From CAYNJY01 sp964397755 (GTDB taxonomy: Bacteria > Patescibacteriota > Microgenomatia > UBA10105 > UBA927), in NCBI GenBank assembly GCA_964397755.1, contig CAYNJY010000004.1, positions 7,069 to 71,068 on the forward strand: DNA of 64,000 bases. Direction: 5' to 3'. Positions 63,997 to 64,000 of this stretch are shown piece by piece. The translations under genes were made by a program, and so were the position numbers. Under the pieces are notes generated by a model that was not told the origin of the DNA, did no database searches, and saw nothing but the letters and a program-made list of their open reading frames with translations. Position 1 is the stretch's first letter. Every line of letters starts with the position of its first letter.

Positions 63997-64000
63997 GATG

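Overview
This 64 kb window looks like a chromosomal segment of an uncultivated bacterium of the Candidate Phyla Radiation (Patescibacteria), probably a Parcubacteria-like lineage. That call is inference. It rests on a type IV secretion/pilus cluster with PrgI, TraC-N and VirB4-like proteins and many VirB2-like pilins, several small membrane proteins I recognise only from such genomes, very tight gene packing, and short degenerate repeats inside genes. No rRNA gene and no CRISPR array was seen. Standard stop codons, including TGA, are used.

Layout. 1-2.7 kb: a truncated nucleoside deoxyribosyltransferase-like gene, four tRNAs (three Ser, one Arg), broken gene remnants and small membrane proteins. 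2.8-9.5 kb (minus strand): thiamine pyrophosphokinase, a ComF-type protein, tmRNA and its partner SmpB, then envelope proteins (degenerate PP2C-like protein with propeller, PH-domain protein, SpoIID/LytB protein). 9.6-10.8 kb: two pilin-like genes. 10.8-18.2 kb (minus): an eight-gene isoprenoid operon running HMG-CoA reductase, archaeal-type HMG-CoA synthase, archaeal-type thiolase, a DUF35 OB-fold protein, mevalonate kinase, phosphomevalonate kinase, diphosphomevalonate decarboxylase and undecaprenyl-diphosphate synthase. It is a complete route from acetyl-CoA to IPP, feeding the cell-wall lipid carrier. 18.3-19.7 kb: membrane proteins and a sigma factor. 19.8-23.6 kb: six more VirB2-like pilins and a VirB6-like channel protein, facing a 1217-residue protein of unknown function. 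27.4-28.8 kb: NAD synthesis (nadE, nadD). 28.9-35.8 kb: PrgI, TraC-N, VirB4 ATPase, a membrane protein with an M23 peptidoglycan hydrolase domain, and a membrane-anchored protein, completing a secretion/pilus machine. 35.9-42.4 kb: a replication-origin neighbourhood (dnaN, DnaA boxes, dnaA, then rpmH-rnpA-yidD-yidC-jag). 42.4-48.8 kb: surface polysaccharide genes (ligase, flippase, DUF4012), an RNase H-like gene and L25. 48.8-60.9 kb: repair, translation (EpmA-type ligase with EF-P, ValRS), M23/HTH and SurA-like proteins, a Xer-like recombinase and a DivIC-like protein. 61-64 kb: two CAT-anticodon tRNAs, a GIY-YIG nuclease, an A/T-richer stretch of unrecognised or broken genes, a structured RNA and a T-box leader whose regulated gene lies beyond the window.

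Three genome-wide habits stand out. (1) Short degenerate tandem repeats sit in frame inside many conserved genes (uppS, mvk, HMGR, comFC, valS, O-antigen ligase, nuclease, divIC). (2) Palindromes with the plan CNCT-TC-stem-TC-AGNG occur between genes, inside thiolase, and directly at the 3' ends of tmRNA and a tRNA-Met. (3) Many first genes have a -10 box ending 7-8 nt before the start codon and no Shine-Dalgarno, which implies widespread leaderless transcription.
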